A stretch of 64,000 nt of DNA, taken from the NCBI GenBank assembly GCA_026214975.1, contig JAOBSW010000702.1, forward strand, positions 105,001 through 169,000, written 5' to 3'. Positions 59,977-64,000 of this stretch are shown in pieces (within the stretch, counting starts at the first letter, position 1; each line of letters starts with the position of its first letter). Origin of the DNA: Gentiana macrophylla (lineage: Eukaryota; Streptophyta; Magnoliopsida; Gentianales; Gentianaceae). The position numbers were made by a program, and so were the translations under genes. Under the pieces are notes generated by a model. That model did not search any database, was not told the DNA's origin, and saw nothing but the letters and a program-made list of their open reading frames with translations.

Positions 59977-61672
59977 TGTTGGACTTATTTTTAAGTTTTA
60001 ATGATGAGTGCCAGACTAGTTGTTATAGAGCAAAGGCAAAAAGATGTCTAGATCAAATGTATAGGCTTATTAGAGTTTGATCTTGCATAGGCTTGATCAA
60101 ACAAGCTGAAGAAAAGGTCGGTGACTTTCTTCAAAGATACTGTCTATATCAGTAGGGTACCTAAGTCAGTAGACTAGTTTAGGAACCTGCTGAAGACTGA
60201 AGTCTGAGGGCTCAACCTCAGTTATTGAAGGCTAAGGGATCAAACTTAGTATTTAAAGTCAAGGATATGGAATCAGAATTTAGGGAAGTCGGTGATGACC
60301 TAAACTGATTACATATACCTTGTGTACAAGGTCTAAGTTCCACAAGTTAAATGATGATTGGAACTTGGTTATGATTAAAATGATGTAATCTAACTTAATA
60401 ATAAAAGCCTAGATATAAGAGAAGTCAGCTGAAGTGTTTTTATAAACACAACAACCTTGGAACAACTGACTGATATGCATTTCAGCAAACTTACAATCAC
60501 AGGAACCTGCTGATATATATTTCGGATTATTCAAAGGTTACATTGGAAAATTACAAGGATAAGGACAGATAACAACCTCTGATTTTATCAAACAAATCAA
60601 TGGTTAAGATTAAATGGACATTGGAAAGAAACAGAGCTTTATCCAATGGATACAGGTCAAAGGATGGACAGACTGAAAACTATCAATAAGCATTCTGACA
60701 GTGTCAGTACTATGAACAGTGACAGAAAGCAAGTCAAAATGGGACAAATCTAAAACGGCTATGTTTGAATTTCAAACATAAGTCACAAGGATTCCTACCT
60801 ATAAATAGAGGACTCCTAATTCAGATAGAAGTGATGAAAATTAAGGATCTATCTTGAGCTATCAGATTTAAATCGATTAAACACCCCACGACCTTATCGA
60901 ACTTAAGTCTCATCGATCCACCAACTTCTTCAAGTGTAATCTGCTATCAAGCTACATCAAGTTTACACACTTGAAGATCTCAAGTCGATCATATCATCCC
61001 GATCAAGTCTGCTTGAAAATTTGAATCACTTACTTGATTCAAACCTTCTTTTATAAGAAATCTCACGATGACAAAGTGAAGCATCTTTGAGTGTCAAGGA
61101 TTTGTTGTTTGTGGTGGAGCTGGTGAAGAGGCAATCCTACCCTTAAAGGACCAGTAGAAGACTTTGGAGCCGCAATCCTACCTGTTCCAAGTGTTTAGTT
61201 TGTGAAGCCATATTTATTGGTGAAGGACAAACAACTTAGGGATTTTTGTAATCGCTACCTCAAGAATCTCTAGTGAATTACCTCCAACATCACAGGAGAA
61301 GAGTGGGTGACAGGATTACACCACTGGAACCACTATAAAAATTTCCTACTTACTTACTCGCACTTATATTTGCATTAGTACATTTAGCACATCAATCTCT
61401 TTGAACTAGCAAATGAATCACACACATACACTACTGAGTATATAATAATTGGTATCATATTTTAAAAACAAGTAATAAGGTTTAGTTTAAATATATTCCG
61501 CTGCAACAAATTCAGTAAAGTCAATAGTCAGCAGACTATTGAGTGTGTCAAAGAGACTATTGAGCTATCAAGAAAGTCTGAAGTTGATGTGTTTGTTAAC
61601 TCCAAAAGTTATAAGGGTTAAGTTTATTCACCCCCCTCTAAACTTAACCAAAGCCTTTTCAAGGGACCAACA
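59977..61672 (+). repeat. 3' LTR of element E
   Basis: 1696 bp, same length as the 5' LTR. TATA box at 60799-60808. The U5 stem GGTTAAGTTTA/TAAACTTAACC is at 61616-61626 and 61639-61649 with a shorter C run. Clusters of differences from the 5' LTR fall at CAG/CTG sites, especially 60885-61090 and 61545-61600. Confidence 0.95.
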
Positions 61673-61775
61673 AGTACATAAAAATTTTAAATTGTGTAAA
61701 AAATACACTGATTTTTTTTAAATTGAGGGTCAAGTGACCCATTTTGGTGTGAGTGCCGCCGCCCCTGTCTACCAC

Positions 61776-62258
61776 TATACGTTTGACAAAATAGAACTAC
61801 ATCTAATATGAAAAGCAAATAAAATTTATAATATAAATATTACATCGCCATAAGTTGAGATAAAAACCAAAAAAAAGTCAAATGTTGGACGTACACGACT
61901 TCCGAACATCTAATATACAAATTACACCGCTATACGTTGACAAAATAGATCTACCGGCCATTTTGATCCTGAGCCTATGAAAAGTTTCATCACTCAGCTC
62001 AAATATGCTTGCATCATTGATGATTATATGCTCCATAGTCTTCAGGCTGAAAAGTGCATAGCGTTCCCTGCATATTAAAGCCATAAATTTTACAACTGAA
62101 TGTTTGAAATAAACAAATCTGAATAAGGTTTGATATGTACCAATACTCTGTCTGTGGACATCCAGTCTTGTCGTGCCGCACTATGAAGAATTGTGTCTGA
62201 GATGGATGGTTCATCCATTGTATTGTCATGCATTCTTGTGATGCCGATAACAGTAAAC
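61776..62258. other. Host flank, no gene supported
   Basis: It contains the repeated phrase ACCGCTATACGTTGACAAAA also found at 32471 and 61773. The minus strand continues past the stop of the Ulp1-like relic with a short in-frame segment (62090-62258, ending SDLFISNIQL) that may be former coding sequence. Confidence 0.45.
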
Positions 62259-64000
62259 TCATATATCGAGCCTATTTCTGTCGATCCGGTCAATGTGGGC
62301 TGAGTCACCATCTTTGTATCGGCTTTCATGCACCATTATTGTCCATTCACTAATTGACATGCGCACAAGCACCCAATGCTGCGGGTTAATCATACAGATA
62401 GCATAGGCGATTGTTTTCTTCGTCCATGTAGCAGTTTTTAATGTCAAAACAGCAGGAACCTCCGCATCCATGTCACCATCCCATTTCTCTAATTCAAGCA
62501 CAAGAGTACTTGCGAATGAGGCGTAACACAATCTCGCATATTTTTCATACTTACCAGAGTGAGCTGCCATACGAGCAGACAACAATCCCACATACGTGTC
62601 AATGTGCTGCAAATGGAATTTATTACTCAGTCACAATATTACGATAAATAAAAAACCATAATACATGTTAAAGAAATTCGAATACAAGTGTAAATGAGTT
62701 TACCTACGAATATAACTGATAACCTTGAAACAAAATACAACTGAAGAATTCTCGATCCGTTGGGTAAGGTAAGATTTCATCTTCGCATTTCACCCCCATA
62801 CTAATAACTTGGTTCTATCACCTAGCTTTGATCCGATCCAATTTTTTGGTTCTTTTAGCTCCTCGTCGATAGTCCTTCGAATGGGTGTGTGCCTATCGTC
62901 CTTAGCCATTTTTTTAGCCTGAATCCACGTCGTACTCGTCTTCTTAACGTACTCAGTTTGCCTCATGGTGGATCGAAGGGCTTTTTTTGAACATCAGGCT
63001 CTTTGTAGCTCCTTCTTCCCCTCCCCGTCCACCTCATTCTATTCATACCTGGCATCTCTTGGTGCCTGAAAAGAGTGCCAGTGTCCGTCGAACTGATCTC
63101 CGCATGCACATCATCAATATTGAATTCTCGACCTAGACCAGCGCATTCAAACGAAAAATCATCAATCAATTGGTCAAGATGGGTGCTTTCCTCTGTCTCA
63201 GGGTGCTTTGATACCCGAAGACCCAAAAAAGGCCCAGCTTGGGACCCTGATACCGGCTGAGCAGTGTCTGGTGTACTCTGTAAACTTAAATGAAGACTGT
63301 GAGATGAAAATTTATGTTAACAATGCAACTCAATGGAAATTTTATTTAAGAGTTTATTCATACCTGGGCCGTATTTGTGTCATAGCCTCGATGTGTCTCA
63401 GTATCACGGTTGCTTTATAGAACTGAAGATGGCTCCCTCACGGCGACTCATGTGCTTTGTGTCTGTTGGGATGTGAGTCACTACCACGGGAGCCTTCTGA
63501 TACAATTGTCCCCGGCCTCAATGTCCCTTGTCAGTTAAAAGGAAAAGTGTGAATATAAATTTATGTTAACAAGACAGTTGAATGTAATTTGCATTTAGGA
63601 GTTATTTCGAACCTGTCTCTCGGCCAAACTTTTCAGACGCCCTACTTCAGCCTTCACTTCACTTAACTCAACTTTCGTTTTGCATAACTGAGCCTTCACG
63701 TCTCTTAACTCAGAATCAGTTTTTTCTAACGCTTTTTCGACTGTACGATTAATTATTGGCATCAGTGAATCCAACCGCACACCGCCGACAATAAGTACAC
63801 TATCATCGCGTATAAATTGTTGCAGGTTACCCTGAGGTTGTGCGGATGTAGACGGAGCATCCACACGACGGGATTGGGTATGTCGTACGTCCTCATCATC
63901 GATTTCCGCATGCTCACTTACATGCCCATACACGGGATAGCCGGTGGAAACATGTCCCGAACCATGGGAATGGGCAGGATCATTGATAGGGGACGGGGCT
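62259..64000 (-). pseudogene. Ulp1/C48-protease-like gene relic, 3' part, runs off the window
   Basis: Such genes in plants are often carried by transposons. An exon open from 64000 to about 63613 encodes SAQPQGNLQQFIRDDSVLIV and a coiled coil (ELRDVKAQLCKTKVELSEVK), with a possible donor at 63613. A short degenerate exon lies at about 63536-63367 with one stop. Another at 63279-62990 has THLDQLIDDFSFECAGL. After a frameshift and an intron with GT/AG ends (about 62703-62611), the last exon 62610-62259 resembles the C48 catalytic domain: HIDTYVGLLSARM and INPQHWVLVRMSISEWTIMV, with the His-Trp pair. The Asp expected after it reads Glu (HES) and no catalytic Cys block is visible. Probably dead. 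Confidence 0.55.

Larger units (their letters stand above)
32660..61672 (+). mobile_element. Element E: Sirevirus-like Ty1/copia retrotransposon, TSD AGTAC, with nested insertions
   Basis: The two LTRs are equal in length (1696 bp). AGTAC flanks both ends (32655-32659 and 61673-61677). The order is LTR, PBS, gag, protease, integrase, RT, RNase H, spacer (interrupted by element F, 40102-55375), third ORF, PPT, LTR. Without F the element is about 13.7 kb. It is the most complete member of the D/E family here, but has stops in gag, a disabled protease, a frameshifted integrase and RT, and a broken third ORF. Confidence 0.94.
32504..61767. mobile_element. hAT-type MITE, about 250 bp, split by element E
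   Basis: The left end CAGGGGCGGCTGCAGG and the reversed right end CAGGGGCGGCGGCACTC form terminal inverted repeats. The 8-bp TSD TCTACCAC is present at 32496-32503 and 61768-61775. An 8-bp TSD and CAGGGGCGG ends are hallmarks of the hAT superfamily. Without element E (32660-61672 plus one AGTAC) the MITE is 32504-32659 joined to 61678-61767. It has no coding capacity. Confidence 0.85.

Overview
This window is plant nuclear DNA, almost certainly from a flowering plant. It is AT-rich, and I see no intact host gene, rRNA, tRNA gene or CRISPR array. Nearly all of it is nested transposable elements. They are recognised by paired LTRs, target-site duplications (TSDs), primer-binding sites (PBS, mostly complementary to initiator tRNA-Met), polypurine tracts (PPT) and broken Ty1/copia Gag-Pol proteins.

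Layout: 1-1954, gene-free DNA with Stowaway-like MITEs. 1955-15266, an old plus-strand copia relic (element A), split by element B. 3191-13638, element B, a minus-strand Sirevirus-like copia element with TSD AAATG and an extra ORF after pol. 15267-17503, a long-TIR DNA transposon holding a Harbinger-like element (15568-16800, TSD TTA). 17504-18689, a truncated LTR of the D/E family. 19401-20321, a relic resembling 'putative plant transposon protein' genes. 20322-32035, element D, minus-strand Sirevirus-like, TSD CAATG, with an LTR-like insertion in its RT. 32504-61767, a small hAT-type MITE (8-bp TSD TCTACCAC) containing element E (32660-61672, plus-strand Sirevirus-like, TSD AGTAC). E contains element F (40102-55375, non-coding copia-type, minus, TSD TTAAA), and F contains element G (42350-48585, non-autonomous Athila/Tat-like Gypsy, TSD ATATG). 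62259-64000, the 3' part of a degenerate Ulp1/C48-protease-like gene on the minus strand.

The autonomous-type elements B, D and E share one plan: LTR, PBS, Gag with CCHC knuckles, protease, integrase, RT with YVDD, RNase H, a third ORF, PPT, LTR. None is intact; each carries stops, frameshifts or deletions, and the catalytic lesions differ between copies. The third ORF is usually called envelope-like, but here it shows no membrane segment. It has a globular N-terminal domain, long acidic and coiled-coil stretches and, in E, an RGG-rich patch.

The most interesting signals are not genes. First, a hairpin with an oligo-G/C loop near the U5 end of the Sirevirus-like LTRs keeps its pairing although its stem sequence is entirely different between families. 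Second, five copies of a small hairpin with compensatory changes lie in the non-coding body of element G. Third, a 44-bp filler at a deletion junction in element D matches a sequence 1.2 kb away. Fourth, paired repeat copies differ systematically at CAG/CTG (CHG) sites, which looks like a base-calling artefact and may explain some of the ORF damage.
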